NCBI RefSeq assembly: GCF_009455635.1
Contig: NZ_QPER01000002.1
Location: 2,914,001-2,978,000 of the forward strand
From: Paraburkholderia agricolaris
GTDB lineage: Bacteria; Pseudomonadota; Gammaproteobacteria; Burkholderiales; Burkholderiaceae
DNA: 64,000 bases
Direction: 5' to 3'
The notes beneath the pieces are model-generated. The model did no database searches and had not been told where the DNA came from. It saw nothing but the letters and a program-made list of their open reading frames with translations. The position numbers were made by a program, and so were the translations under genes. Positions 18,368-27,467 of the stretch are shown one piece after another (the first letter of the stretch is position 1; each line of letters begins with the position of its first letter).

Positions 18368-18435
18368 CGCCGTGATGCCGTGATCCCTCGATGCCCCTGA
18401 CACCAATCGCACTCCCCCGCCATGAGGCAGACAAC

Positions 18436-18972
18436 ATGACGATCGAAGACACCAGAAAGCGTTTCCGCGACGCCATGGCGTGCCTGCCCGCCGCCGTCAA
18501 CGTCATCACCACGGACGGGCCAGGCGGCCGCTGCGGTATCACCGCAAGCGCCGTGTGCTCAGTGACGGACGCGCCGCCGACCATGCTCGTGTGTATCAAT
18601 CAGGCCAGCTACGCCCACGATATCCTTCATCGCAACCGCAACGTGTGCATCAACGTGCTCGCCGCCGAGTACCAGGAACTCGCGCGCGATTTCGCCGGCA
18701 TGACAGCGGGCTCGATGGACGAGCGGTTCGAACGTCATGCATGGGCGAGCGGACAGACTTCGGCGCCCGTTCTCTCGGATGCGATTGCCAGTCTGGAAGG
18801 CGAAATCGTCGACATCAAGACGGTCGGCTCGCACTCCGTGATGTTCGTGCAGATCCAGCACATTGCGCTGCGATCCGACGGCGACGGGCTGATCTATTTC
18901 GGGCGGCAGTTTCATCGCCTGACGCGGCCGGCTGCCATAACGCCGGGTACTCACGCGCATACCGCGAGGTAA
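18436..18972 (+). CDS. Flavin reductase, HpaC/DIM6-NTAB family
   Basis: The 178-residue protein has the flavin-reductase-like split barrel. FRDAMACLPAAVNVITT and GITASAVCSVTDAPPTMLVCIN form the flavin-binding region, and the C-terminus has the conserved GLIYFGRQFHRL. HpaC-type enzymes reduce free FMN or FAD with NAD(P)H and hand it to an oxygenase. The partner is almost certainly the monooxygenase 68 bp upstream. The ATG at 18436 follows GAGGCAG; an upstream in-frame ATG lacks family similarity. The next gene starts 2 bp after its stop, so translation is probably coupled. Confidence 0.88.
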   Translation: MTIEDTRKRFRDAMACLPAAVNVITTDGPGGRCGITASAVCSVTDAPPTMLVCINQASYAHDILHRNRNVCINVLAAEYQELARDFAGMTAGSMDERFERHAWASGQTSAPVLSDAIASLEGEIVDIKTVGSHSVMFVQIQHIALRSDGDGLIYFGRQFHRLTRPAAITPGTHAHTAR

Positions 18973-18974
18973 AC

Positions 18975-19697
18975 GTGGAAGTCTGTTTCTTTCTTCTTGC
19001 TCACTGCGAATACGCACACAAAACGCAGCCGCTTATCAACCCATCTTGGCTCGAAACGGTATCGCGTGAAGTACAGGGCTTGAAGCGTTTCGCGATCCAT
19101 CTGCCTGTGGAGGCGCCTGATAGTGCCCCTCTGCCGAAGACCCATGCTTCGAGCCCCCGCTTCGCGCTGCAGTGGTATTTCGACGATCTCGGCCTGCTCG
19201 AAACCGCGCTTCAAACCGACGGCGTAACGCAAAACATCGTGGATCGCATAGCGAACACTGCGGGCGCCAACCTCACGTTCGCCCAGCAAGCCATGGCGGT
19301 CAGAGCGTTCGCCACACCGCATCCCGGTGACAGCGACATGGGCCGGCACACCGAACGATGCACCTACCTCGTCAGCTACGAAGGCGAAGCGGAAAATTTC
19401 AACCTATGGCTGACGCACTACCTCACGCATCATCCCCCGCTGATGGCGCAATTGCCCGCGATTCGCGAACTGGAAATCTACACGCGGCTCGATTTCCGCT
19501 CCGGCCTGACGATTCCGCGCGCCACCGCCATGCAGCGTAACAAGGTCGTCTTCGACGATCCCGTTGCACTCGCCGCGGCATTGGCGTCGCCGATCCGCGC
19601 CAGCATGAAGCAGGATTTCAACGCATTTCCCCCGTATAGCGGAGCCACCCCGCATTTCCCTATGCGCAGCATTTACGGTAATCTGGAATCGACATAA
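18975..19697 (+). CDS. Uncharacterised protein with possible tandem EthD-like domains
   Basis: The 240-residue protein starts at GTG 18975, 2 bp after the flavin reductase stop, with CGAGG upstream. Each half has a ferredoxin-like alpha/beta pattern. The first half begins VEVCFFLLAHCEYAH and has FALQWYFDDLGLLETAL; the second has CTYLVSYEGEAENFNLWLTHYLTHHPPL, where an H-H-P-P-L motif resembles the EthD dimeric alpha/beta-barrel signature. It has no signal peptide. EthD-like proteins often accompany oxygenase systems and may act on or bind oxidised products. Its position in the monooxygenase operon supports such a role, but the assignment is tentative. Confidence 0.6.
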   Translation: MEVCFFLLAHCEYAHKTQPLINPSWLETVSREVQGLKRFAIHLPVEAPDSAPLPKTHASSPRFALQWYFDDLGLLETALQTDGVTQNIVDRIANTAGANLTFAQQAMAVRAFATPHPGDSDMGRHTERCTYLVSYEGEAENFNLWLTHYLTHHPPLMAQLPAIRELEIYTRLDFRSGLTIPRATAMQRNKVVFDDPVALAAALASPIRASMKQDFNAFPPYSGATPHFPMRSIYGNLEST

Positions 19698-19726
19698 ACG
19701 CCCCTCATCGCCGCGCTCGGAACGTC

Positions 19727-20668
19727 ATGACAAAGTCGCATCCCGGCATTACGGATTTGAACTTGCTGCGCGTGTTTCTGGCCATCTCCGATCTGCGCAG
19801 CCTGACCGCCGCGGGCGAGCGACTCAGCCTGACGCAACCAGCGGTCAGCCATGCGCTGCGCCGATTGCGTGTCCTGTTCGACGACCCGCTGTTCGTTCGA
19901 ACGCCCACCGGCATGGTGCCGACCGACGCCGCCTTGCGCCTGCACGCGCCTCTCACGCAGGCGTTCGGCATCATCAACGAAGCGGTCCAGCAACTCGCGA
20001 AATTCGATCCCGCGACAGCGCAACGGGTCTTCCACGTTTCCATGTCGGACATGTCGGAGTTCTATTTCCTGCCGCCGCTTCTCACGATGCTCGAACAGAA
20101 CGCGCGCGGCATCCGCATCGAGATCGCGAACTTCCCGGTGGACTCGGTCAGCGCCGCCATGCGCAGCGGTAAGATCGATCTGGCGCTCGGCTATGTGCCG
20201 GGTCTCGATCCAGGTTGCGTAAGCAGGACGCTCTTCGTCGACGAACATGTCTGCGTGGTGCGGGCAGGCCACCCGCTACGCAAACAGAAGCCGACCAAGG
20301 AGGACCTCGCGGGCTTGCGCTACGTCTACGCCAGCACCAACGCGACCGGGCACAGAATGGTCGAGCAATGGCTGGAAGAGCTGAATCTGCGCCGGGATAT
20401 CGTCTTGCGCCTGCCGCATTTTGTGGTGGCGCCCGAAATCGTTCAACATACCGATCTCGCGGTCATTTTCCCGAGGAGCATCGCGCAGCGTTTTAACCGC
20501 AACAAGGCTTTTCGCATTCTGCCGTTGCCGTTCTCGCTGCCGCCGATCGAAATTCAGGTCCATTCGCACTCGCAATTCGCGGCGGACCCGGGCATTGCAT
20601 GGCTCCTCGACGTGATATACACCCTGTTCCATCGGCCGTCGGCCGACACCGAGATGAGACCTGTATGA
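19727..20668 (+). CDS. LysR-family transcriptional regulator
   Basis: The 313-residue protein has a LysR winged HTH at residues 7-66 (DLNLLRVFLAISDLRSLTAAGERLSLTQPAVSHAL) with the usual LFVRTPTGMVPT end, then the two-lobed effector-binding domain. It lies 29 bp after the EthD-like gene on the same strand, so it is part of, or just downstream of, the monooxygenase operon it probably controls. Its last four bases overlap the ATG of a truncated second LysR-like reading frame. Confidence 0.88.
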   Translation: MTKSHPGITDLNLLRVFLAISDLRSLTAAGERLSLTQPAVSHALRRLRVLFDDPLFVRTPTGMVPTDAALRLHAPLTQAFGIINEAVQQLAKFDPATAQRVFHVSMSDMSEFYFLPPLLTMLEQNARGIRIEIANFPVDSVSAAMRSGKIDLALGYVPGLDPGCVSRTLFVDEHVCVVRAGHPLRKQKPTKEDLAGLRYVYASTNATGHRMVEQWLEELNLRRDIVLRLPHFVVAPEIVQHTDLAVIFPRSIAQRFNRNKAFRILPLPFSLPPIEIQVHSHSQFAADPGIAWLLDVIYTLFHRPSADTEMRPV

Positions 20669-20763
20669 ATCTTCGGGCTTTACAGTGCTTTGTGATTCTG
20701 GCGGAAGAATTCAATATCGGCTCAACCCTGCAGGAATTGTGTACTCCATGGCGGAATATCTGA
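20665..20763 (+). pseudogene. LysR-family N-terminal remnant
   Basis: A 32-codon frame overlaps the preceding LysR stop as ATGA. Its first 19 residues, MNLRALQCFVILAEEFNIG, match the start of the LysR HTH domain (M-N/D-L-R-x-L-x-x-F-V-x-V-A-E-E). The similarity then stops abruptly and the frame ends at 20763, overlapping the start of the next gene. It looks like the residue of a second, mostly deleted LysR gene. Confidence 0.6.
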
Positions 20764-21146
20764 ACGCTGCAACGCTCCTTGAACTCGCACAACGTGCAGA
20801 ACAGCGCGCTGCCGCGTCATGCTCGTGTACCAGGACACCGCTGGACGGCTGGCAATCGCAGCCGCTGTCACTCGACGAAACGCAGTTCGAGGAAGTCGGC
20901 ACGCTTGCACCGCAAGACGATCCGGAACCCACGTTCAGCGAGTACTTGCCCGGCAAGACGAACTACTGGTCGGCCGACGCTCCCATCGCGCCGCGGTACT
21001 TCCCGTACAACCGCTGCGCTGTCTGGCAGTGCACGTTGTGCAGCCGGCTTTATCTGCGCTACACGGAAGGCGGCGGCTACTTCGTCGATCGCAGGATTCG
21101 CGCCGTACAGTCGGCGCTGATCGAAGACGTCGCGCTTCCTGATTAA
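20748..21146 (+). CDS. Conserved-looking hypothetical protein with Cys pair
   Basis: The 132-residue hydrophilic protein has no signal peptide. The C-terminal half has a compact pattern, RYFPYNRCAVWQCTLCSRLYLRY, in which CxxC and further Cys could bind a metal, followed by TEGGGYFVDRRIR. The N-terminal part contains SCSC. I do not recognise the family. The ATG at 20748 is used; a GTG nine bases upstream with AGGAATT before it is an alternative. Codon use matches the region, so it is probably a real gene. It converges with the AraC gene. Confidence 0.6.
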   Translation: MAEYLNAATLLELAQRAEQRAAASCSCTRTPLDGWQSQPLSLDETQFEEVGTLAPQDDPEPTFSEYLPGKTNYWSADAPIAPRYFPYNRCAVWQCTLCSRLYLRYTEGGGYFVDRRIRAVQSALIEDVALPD

Positions 21147-21183
21147 AGCTTGCGGCACCGAATGCCGGCAACGCACACCTGGC

Positions 21184-22038
21184 CTAATGCCCAGGCTTTA
21201 GCGCCGCGTATGTCCCCGGCGTGATCCCATAGGCCCGTTTGAAAAGCCGGTTGAGGTGGCTTTGATCGTAAAACCCCACGGCCGCCGCGGCCGTTGCCGC
21301 GTTCTGCCCCGCCGCAAGCATGCGTCTGGCGGCGAGCAGCCGCACCTGCGTCGCATAGGCATGCGGTGGCAGTCCAAACTCCTTGCAGAAGGCGCGCGTG
21401 AGGTAATAACGGCTTAGCCCCACCAGTTCCGCCAGTTCGTCGACCGGGATATCGCGCTCATAGTTGGCGGCGACGTATTCGCGCACTTGCGCCATCTTGC
21501 GGGCTTCGCGGCGACCCTCGCGGAGTTCGTGCCGCGATTGCCCATAGCGCCCGACCAGCATTCCCATCGCGGCCCACCAGTTTGCCTGCCGCTCCATCAT
21601 CGGGACCGAACCGTGTTCGTCGAGACTGGCATGCGCCTTGGTCAGCAGACCGGCAAGATGCGCGTCCTGGTAGAGCCCTGGTGGAATCAGCAGCGGTGTG
21701 TCGTCACGCGAATCGGGCGAGAACACCGCGCCTAGTGCCCCCAGCCCTTCCATGTCGAGATAGATGGCGCGATAGTTCCATTCGCGGCCTTCCCATACTT
21801 CCCCGCTGTGATACTCGCCGGGGCCGAACACGAGCACGCTGCCAGGTCCGGCGACGTCGGTGCCGGTACGCGTATGACATTGCCCCGCACCGGTTTGCGT
21901 CATGACGATCACGAGCTCGTCATGCAGATGCCGGTCGAATTTGTGATCGCCGTAGCGGGCGATCGCGAGACAGGCGCCGTCCAGCGCGCCGTCCCGCCAG
22001 CACACTACCTCCGGTTCGCCTTTATCCGATGTATCCAT
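21184..22038 (-). CDS. AraC-family transcriptional regulator
   Basis: The 284-residue protein has an N-terminal cupin-like sensing domain with GAGQCHTRTGTDVAGPGSVLVFGPGEYHSG. The C-terminal double-HTH AraC domain (about 185-280) contains DIPVDELAELVGLSRYYLTRAFCKEFGLPPHAY and the family end DQSHLNRLFKRAYGITPGTY. The ATG at 22038 was chosen over an upstream in-frame TTG. It starts 28 bp after the AlaX gene on the same strand, so the two are probably co-transcribed. Its target is unknown; AraC partners of this type often control an adjacent exporter, but none is present here. Confidence 0.88.
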   Translation of the reverse strand: MDTSDKGEPEVVCWRDGALDGACLAIARYGDHKFDRHLHDELVIVMTQTGAGQCHTRTGTDVAGPGSVLVFGPGEYHSGEVWEGREWNYRAIYLDMEGLGALGAVFSPDSRDDTPLLIPPGLYQDAHLAGLLTKAHASLDEHGSVPMMERQANWWAAMGMLVGRYGQSRHELREGRREARKMAQVREYVAANYERDIPVDELAELVGLSRYYLTRAFCKEFGLPPHAYATQVRLLAARRMLAAGQNAATAAAAVGFYDQSHLNRLFKRAYGITPGTYAALKPGH

Positions 22039-22066
22039 GGCCGCTCTCAACTCTCCGGGATGCCTG

Positions 22067-22780
22067 TTAAACCAATTCTATTCTGACCCGGCGATTGCGA
22101 CGCCCCTTGTTCTCGATCTTCACGATGCGGATCGGTCTCGATTGCGCCGTATTGGTCAGATGCGTGCCGCCGCAGGCCTGCCGGTCCAGGTCGCCGATTT
22201 CGACGATTCGCACGGTGCCGTCGGAGGTCGGCGGGGGCGCCACCGAGAGGCTGCGAATCAGACCCTGCGTCGACTTCGCTTCCGCTGCGCTGACGTAATA
22301 GGTTCGCACATCCATGGCGCTGCGGATCACCTCGTTGACAGGTTCCTCCAGCAGGCGCAGCGCGTCGTTGTCCGCTTCGGGCAGATCGAAATCCATCCGG
22401 GCAGTGCCGTCGGCATTGATCTGCGCGCCGGTCACGAGCGCCCCGGCGAAGCGCTGATAGACGAGAGCGTTAAGAATATGCGTGGCGGTATGAAGCTGGG
22501 CGACGGTGGCACGCCGAGCCGCGTCGACGGCCACGTGCACGTTGCCATTCAGTTCGAGCGGCTCGTCGAGCAGATGCCACAGCATGCCGCCTTCCGGCGC
22601 CACGCCGGTAATGTGCGCGACGCCTTGCGCGTGCGTCAGCATCGCCGCGTCCGACACCTGGCCGCCGCCGCCCGGATGCAAGGCCGTGCGACCCAGCACG
22701 ACCGCGCCGGGGCGCGAGGCGATCACGCTCGTTTCGAATTCGAGCAGGTCCGGCTGCTCATGGCAAAGATAGTGCGCCAC
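22067..22780 (-). CDS. AlaX-type alanyl-tRNA editing protein
   Basis: The 237-residue protein is related to the editing domain of alanyl-tRNA synthetase and hydrolyses Ser- or Gly-tRNA(Ala). The Zn site is complete: H97 and H101 (HTATH), then C203 and H207 (CGGTH). The Gly-rich HPGGGGQ loop is at 35-41. A GTG start at 22780 is preferred because GGGGGA lies 7 bases upstream and homologues begin with the HYLCHEQPDLLEFE segment; the frame extends 24 codons further to a TTG. It is a free-standing, cytoplasmic translation quality-control enzyme co-encoded with an AraC regulator. Confidence 0.9.
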   Translation of the reverse strand: MAHYLCHEQPDLLEFETSVIASRPGAVVLGRTALHPGGGGQVSDAAMLTHAQGVAHITGVAPEGGMLWHLLDEPLELNGNVHVAVDAARRATVAQLHTATHILNALVYQRFAGALVTGAQINADGTARMDFDLPEADNDALRLLEEPVNEVIRSAMDVRTYYVSAAEAKSTQGLIRSLSVAPPPTSDGTVRIVEIGDLDRQACGGTHLTNTAQSRPIRIVKIENKGRRNRRVRIELV

Positions 22781-22924
22781 CTTGAAGTCCCCCGCAGGAA
22801 ATGACTGATGACGCCCAGCATACTCAGTCTCGCGGGAGGCCGTCTTGGTCAAAAATGCCCTCGGCAGGTTGAATCATCGGAATAATCAGGATAATCGGGG
22901 CCGGACCGCGACTGAGGAGGCAGC

Positions 22925-23878
22925 TCAGAGCCGGTAAAGTGCGGTCGCATTGTCGTGAAACAGCGCGAGCCGCTCACGCGGCGAACGCTTTGCGACCATC
23001 TGTTTGAAGCCTGAGAACAGTGCATCGAGCGACACCACCACACTGTCCACGGGGAAATTGCTCGCGAACATGCAACGCTCGACCCCAAAAATATTCAATG
23101 CGTCGCGGACAATCGATGCGTTGCGTTCCACCGTCCAGCGCATACCGGCTTCTCCGAGCCCCGAAATTTTCAGGTGCACATTCGGGCATGCCGCCAGCGT
23201 CTCCATCGCCATGCGCCAGCCACGCAGGCCGTCATCGCTACGGTCGGCGGGCAAACCTGTATGGTTGACTACGATAGTGACACCGGGAAAATCGCGCGCC
23301 AGTTCCGCTGCTTCCGGGAAATGCCACCACGGCGTTTGCAGTTCGAACATCAAACCGGTTCTGGCCAGCAACGCATAGCCGCTGCGCCACCGGTCGCATC
23401 GCATCGAGCCCGCAGCCGCAAACGACGCACGGTACTCGTCACGCGGCACCGCCTTGGGTTTATGGCGCACGCTGCGCACCAGCGGCATCGGCTGAAACGC
23501 GTGCAGCACGTCGGCAACGTCCGCGCGGTCGAGCCATATTTGCCCGACTATCGCATTCGGAACGCCGCAGCGCGCGTGTAGCGCCGTCGCCCAACGCGCT
23601 TCGCCGATGGGGTCGCGCGGGTCCCACTCGCCTTCCATCATGACGGTTCCAACTACCTGGTGCGGCGCGGCGAGCGCAAAGTAGTCGCCGGGCAGAAAAT
23701 CGCGGCAGATGGCTTCGTAATCGCCATATCGAAACGCAATGCGCGGGCGGTCGCACAGCCACGGATGATAGTTATGCGCCAGATCCCAGAAGTGATGATG
23801 CGCGTCGACAATCGGCAACTCGCCGTCGTCGCCGCTGGCGAGGAAACGTTCACGCGCGGCGTCGATATCGGTCGGCAT
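22925..23878 (-). CDS. Amidohydrolase family 2 protein, lactonase-like
   Basis: The 317-residue TIM-barrel protein has the metal motif DAHHH (D25, H27-H29) at the N-terminus, VVNHTGLP in the middle, and FASNFPVDS near the C-terminus, the pattern of fuconolactonase/2-pyrone-dicarboxylate-lactonase relatives. Such enzymes open sugar-acid lactones or pyrone rings. The ATG at 23878 lies 4 bp after the PdxA-like stop, so translation is probably coupled. In this cluster it may hydrolyse the lactone formed before the dehydratase step. A paralogue is encoded at 31258-32214. Confidence 0.85.
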   Translation of the reverse strand: MPTDIDAARERFLASGDDGELPIVDAHHHFWDLAHNYHPWLCDRPRIAFRYGDYEAICRDFLPGDYFALAAPHQVVGTVMMEGEWDPRDPIGEARWATALHARCGVPNAIVGQIWLDRADVADVLHAFQPMPLVRSVRHKPKAVPRDEYRASFAAAGSMRCDRWRSGYALLARTGLMFELQTPWWHFPEAAELARDFPGVTIVVNHTGLPADRSDDGLRGWRMAMETLAACPNVHLKISGLGEAGMRWTVERNASIVRDALNIFGVERCMFASNFPVDSVVVSLDALFSGFKQMVAKRSPRERLALFHDNATALYRL

Positions 23879-23882
23879 GCGC

Positions 23883-24893
23883 TCAGCCCAGCCGGTCGAG
23901 TGCCATCTGCGTGACGATGTCGAAGGCCTTCTGCGTCGCGCCAACGTCTGCGTTGCCTTTACCGTGGATATCGAACGCCGTGCCGTGCGCCGGCGTGGCG
24001 ATCGGTACCGGCAAACCGCCGTGCACGGTCACGCCGCGCCAGAAGCCCATCAGCTTCATCGCAATCTGGCCTTGGTCGTGATACATCGTGACGACACCGT
24101 CGAACGCTTTCTGGTCGCGCGCCCGCACAAAAATCGTATCGGCGGGGAACGGCCCCTGTGCGTCGTAACCGCGCTGGCGAGCCACCTCCACCGCGGGCGC
24201 GATGACGTCGATTTCCTCGCGGCCGAATGCACCGTTGTCGCCGTTATGCGGGTTGAAACCGCACACCGCGATGCGCGGCTTCGGATTGCCGGCGCGTTTC
24301 AGACCGTCGTGGATCAGTTGCACGGCGCCGACGATCCGTTCTTCCGAGAGCTTCGCGCTGACGTCCTTCAACGCCATATGGGACGTGACGCGCGACGTCC
24401 ACAGTTCGTCGAGCACGTTGAATTCGCAGAAGCTGCCGGTGTAGTCGAGCTGCTTCGCGAACCATTCCATCTCGTCGCCGGTTTCCATGCCGGCCATATG
24501 GAGCGACGTCTTGTTCACGGGCGCGAACAGCATGCCCTGCGTGACATTATTGCGCGTCAACGCCAGCGCCTGTTTGAACGCATCCAGACTGTAGCGTCCG
24601 CCGCGCTCGGTGGAAACGGCACGCTCGTACAGTGCGTCGCCGGGTAAGCGGAAGTCGATCAGCGACGGCACGCCCGCTTGACGGAACGCCTCGTCCGCGT
24701 CTTTGACCACCTGATACTCGAAGCGTTGGCCCGCGATCTCCATACCGGTTTCGAGCTCGCGCCGATCGCCGATGATCAGAAGCTCGGCGCGAGCCCGATT
24801 CTCAGCTTTCGCGAGCAAACGTGCGATCAACTCGGGACCGATACCGGCGGGATCGCCGAGGAGGACTGCAATGCGTGGGTTCATGGTGTTCAT
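23883..24893 (-). CDS. PdxA-family 4-phosphate dehydrogenase (PdxA2-like)
   Basis: The 336-residue protein has the PdxA start (MNPRIAVLLGDPAGIGPE) and metal-binding His in TSHMALKDV, GFNPHNGDNG and MYHDQGQ. PdxA oxidises 4-phospho-hydroxy-L-threonine in vitamin B6 synthesis. The PdxA2 branch instead oxidises D-threonate/D-erythronate 4-phosphate with decarboxylation to dihydroxyacetone phosphate. Catabolic neighbours favour the second role. That would need a sugar-acid kinase, but none is nearby; the only DUF1537 kinase in the window is fused to a second PdxA at 54709-57057. Start 24893 gives MNTMNPR; the ATG nine bases later is equally possible. Confidence 0.85.
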   Translation of the reverse strand: MNTMNPRIAVLLGDPAGIGPELIARLLAKAENRARAELLIIGDRRELETGMEIAGQRFEYQVVKDADEAFRQAGVPSLIDFRLPGDALYERAVSTERGGRYSLDAFKQALALTRNNVTQGMLFAPVNKTSLHMAGMETGDEMEWFAKQLDYTGSFCEFNVLDELWTSRVTSHMALKDVSAKLSEERIVGAVQLIHDGLKRAGNPKPRIAVCGFNPHNGDNGAFGREEIDVIAPAVEVARQRGYDAQGPFPADTIFVRARDQKAFDGVVTMYHDQGQIAMKLMGFWRGVTVHGGLPVPIATPAHGTAFDIHGKGNADVGATQKAFDIVTQMALDRLG

Positions 24894-24915
24894 CCAGTAA
24901 GCAGGCAATTCGGGT

Positions 24916-26217
24916 TCAGAAAGTCCGGCGCAGATCGATGGCGACTGAGCCGATGATATAGACAAGCGCGCAGGCGCTGTAGAAATGCAGAACCACGTCG
25001 AACGAGCCGGTGCGCTGCAGCAGAAAACCGGTTATCAGCGGAATGGAAATTCCGCCGACGCTGCCCGCGCAGTTCATCAGCGCACCCAGCAGGCCGACTC
25101 GTTGCGGTGTGGCGAGCAAGGAAGGCAGGCTCCAGTAAAGGCTGCCCCACATCAGGAAGAAAGCGGCGAGACACAGCACCGCCACTGCCTCGAACGCCGA
25201 GGAAATCGACGGCAACGCGGCCAGCACGGCCAGTGTCGCGAGGCCCGATACGATAATCATGCCCTTCACCACCCTGCCGCGCGCCAGACCGCGATGGCAC
25301 AGCGCGTCACACAGGAATCCGCCCGCCAGCGAGCCCAAAGCACCGCACAGAAAGATGAAGAAGGTCGACGTGCCGATCTGCTGCAAACTCAGCCCGCGTG
25401 CCTGCGTCAGATAGCTTGGCCCCCAGGTGAGCAGACCGAAAAAAATCATGGCCCAGCTCATGCGGCCAATACACATTGCAACCGTTGAGCGCGTGGACGG
25501 TTTCGCTTCGGGGACGCTCATCGCGGCAGCACTCGCGAGCGGTGCGCCACGCTCACGAATATGCTCGAGCTCGGCCGCATTCACGCCCGGATGCAGTGCG
25601 GGGTTGTCGCGAAGATAATGCCAGGCGAGCCAGCCGCAGGCAATCGTCGCGAGGCCGGCCACAATGAAGGCCATGCGCCATGAGCCGAACGCGAGGATCA
25701 GGTTGGAGATCGCGAGCCCGCCGATCGCGGCGCCAAGCGGCGAGCCCGCGTCCATCAGCACCGCGCCGCGAGCCCGCTCGTGCCGCGAGAGCCACAATGC
25801 ATTGAGCTTGCTGCCGGCGGGAAACAACGGCGCTTCGGCACCGCCGAGACCCACGCGTAACAACAACAGCGACAGGCCACCTGAGGCGACGCCTAGCAGC
25901 GTCTGAAACACGCCCCACAGCAAGGTTGCGCCGGCCACCACGCGACGCGGCCCGAAACGGTCAATCAGCCAGCCGCCGGGAATCTGCAATAGCGCGTACG
26001 ACCAGAAGAAACTACTCAGGATCAAGCCCTGCATGGTGGGCGACAGCGCAAACTCGCGGGCGATGGTGGGCATGGCGATCGACAGCGAAATCCGGTCGAC
26101 CAGATTGATCAGCGTAATCAGGAACACCACACCGAAGATACGCCAGCGCACACTGCTCGCCTGTCCGGCGTATGCCGGATTGCGCGACGGCTCGCGTGCT
26201 TCGATACGCGTCTGCAT
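24916..26217 (-). CDS. MFS transporter, anion:cation symporter (ACS) type
   Basis: The 433-residue protein has 12 helices and the ACS signature in helix 1 (LITLINLVDRISLSIAMP) with FFWSYALLQIPGGWLIDRFGPR at helices 2-3. ACS members import sugar acids such as glucarate, galactonate and hexuronates with protons. The ATG at 26217 is preceded by CAGGAGAC. It lies between the enolase-superfamily dehydratase (47 bp upstream) and the PdxA-like gene in one operon, so it probably imports the acid sugar that the operon degrades. Confidence 0.9.
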   Translation of the reverse strand: MQTRIEAREPSRNPAYAGQASSVRWRIFGVVFLITLINLVDRISLSIAMPTIAREFALSPTMQGLILSSFFWSYALLQIPGGWLIDRFGPRRVVAGATLLWGVFQTLLGVASGGLSLLLLRVGLGGAEAPLFPAGSKLNALWLSRHERARGAVLMDAGSPLGAAIGGLAISNLILAFGSWRMAFIVAGLATIACGWLAWHYLRDNPALHPGVNAAELEHIRERGAPLASAAAMSVPEAKPSTRSTVAMCIGRMSWAMIFFGLLTWGPSYLTQARGLSLQQIGTSTFFIFLCGALGSLAGGFLCDALCHRGLARGRVVKGMIIVSGLATLAVLAALPSISSAFEAVAVLCLAAFFLMWGSLYWSLPSLLATPQRVGLLGALMNCAGSVGGISIPLITGFLLQRTGSFDVVLHFYSACALVYIIGSVAIDLRRTF

Positions 26218-26264
26218 GCTTGTCTCCTGAGTTATTCTGGCGCCCGCTTCGATGGCGGGACGTT

Positions 26265-27440
26265 CTATTCGATGATATTGAAGTCGTCGAGATGCTTGTC
26301 GCTCAGCGTGATGCCGAGGCCTGGCGTCTCGTCGGAGAGTTGCAGGAAACCGTTCTCGGGGCGCGGCTCGCCTTCGAAGATGTAGTAGAACAGTTCGTTG
26401 CCGACTTCGACGTCGAACACCGGAAAGAATTCGGACATCGGGCTCGCGGTGCTCGACATGGTCAGATGATAGTTGTGCATCTGCCCCGCATGCGGAATCA
26501 CCGGTACCGACCACGCCTCGGCCATCGCGTTGATCTTGCGGGCCGCCGTTATGCCGCCGACGCGGTTCGTGTCGTACTGAATGACATCGAGCGCACGACG
26601 TTCGAGCAGATCCTTGAACCCGTAGCTCGTGAATTCGTGCTCACCGCCCGATACCGGCATGAGGTTCATCTTCTTCAGTTCCTGATAACCCTCGACGTCA
26701 TCGCCGATTACAGGTTCCTCGATCCAGCGCGGATTGAATTCGGCCAGACGCGGCAGCATTCGCCGCGCGTACTCGAGGGTCCAGCCCATATAACATTCGA
26801 GCATGATATCGACCTCGTCGCCGACCAGTTCACGCAACAGGCGCACCTGCTCGATATTTTTCGCCATGCCTTTCGGGCCGTCTTTGGGACCATAGCCGAA
26901 GCGCATTTTCATCGCCGTGAAACCTTCGTCCAGGTAACCCTGGGCCTCGCCGAGGAACGCGTCGCGATCGTCGTTGTTGTAAAGCTTCGAGGCGTAACAC
27001 CAGATTTTCTCTTTCGTCCGGCCGCCCAGCAGCTTGAACACCGGCTTCTTCACGGCCTTGCCCATGATGTCCCACAGCGCGATGTCCACCGCGGAGATCG
27101 CCGCCATGCCGATACCCTTGCGGCCCCACGCGAGCGTGCGGCGATACATTTTCTGCCAGATGTATTCGTTGTCGAACGGATCTTCACCGATCGCGATCGG
27201 CGCGAGATAGTCGTCGATGATCTGCTTGGCGACACGCGGCGCGAGCGCGCAGTTGCCGATACCGACCGTGCCGTCGTCGCATTCGATTTCCACCACCAGC
27301 CAGCCGTGGAAACGGAACGAGCCCATCGCGTCGCCACGCTCGTAAAGAATATCCACCGCGTTCGTGCAGAAATGCGCCTGCGGTGGCACGACCTTGCCTT
27401 TCCATTCAAAAACGCGCGTGCGGATGTGCTTGATCTTCAT
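26265..27440 (-). CDS. Enolase-superfamily acid-sugar dehydratase (rhamnonate/fuconate dehydratase-like)
   Basis: The 391-residue mandelate racemase/muconate lactonising enzyme family protein has Mg ligands E215, E241 and E267, spaced 26 residues apart as in the superfamily, K178 in MKMRFG, and His317 in [12 protein letters not shown]. Family members remove the alpha proton and dehydrate sugar acids to 2-keto-3-deoxy acids. Overall sequence character is closest to proteins annotated as L-rhamnonate dehydratase, but Glu rather than Asp as first ligand makes the substrate uncertain. It is the first gene of a minus-strand operon with MFS, PdxA and amidohydrolase genes, and it is divergent from a LysR gene. 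Confidence 0.85.
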   Translation of the reverse strand: MKIKHIRTRVFEWKGKVVPPQAHFCTNAVDILYERGDAMGSFRFHGWLVVEIECDDGTVGIGNCALAPRVAKQIIDDYLAPIAIGEDPFDNEYIWQKMYRRTLAWGRKGIGMAAISAVDIALWDIMGKAVKKPVFKLLGGRTKEKIWCYASKLYNNDDRDAFLGEAQGYLDEGFTAMKMRFGYGPKDGPKGMAKNIEQVRLLRELVGDEVDIMLECYMGWTLEYARRMLPRLAEFNPRWIEEPVIGDDVEGYQELKKMNLMPVSGGEHEFTSYGFKDLLERRALDVIQYDTNRVGGITAARKINAMAEAWSVPVIPHAGQMHNYHLTMSSTASPMSEFFPVFDVEVGNELFYYIFEGEPRPENGFLQLSDETPGLGITLSDKHLDDFNIIE

Positions 27441-27467
27441 GATTTGACGTGTCTCCAGTGTCGTTCG

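Noticed and set aside
18480..18974. Upstream extension of the EthD-like gene
   Set aside because: It overlaps the flavin reductase in another frame and has no domain; the GTG at 18975 with CGAGG fits coupled translation.
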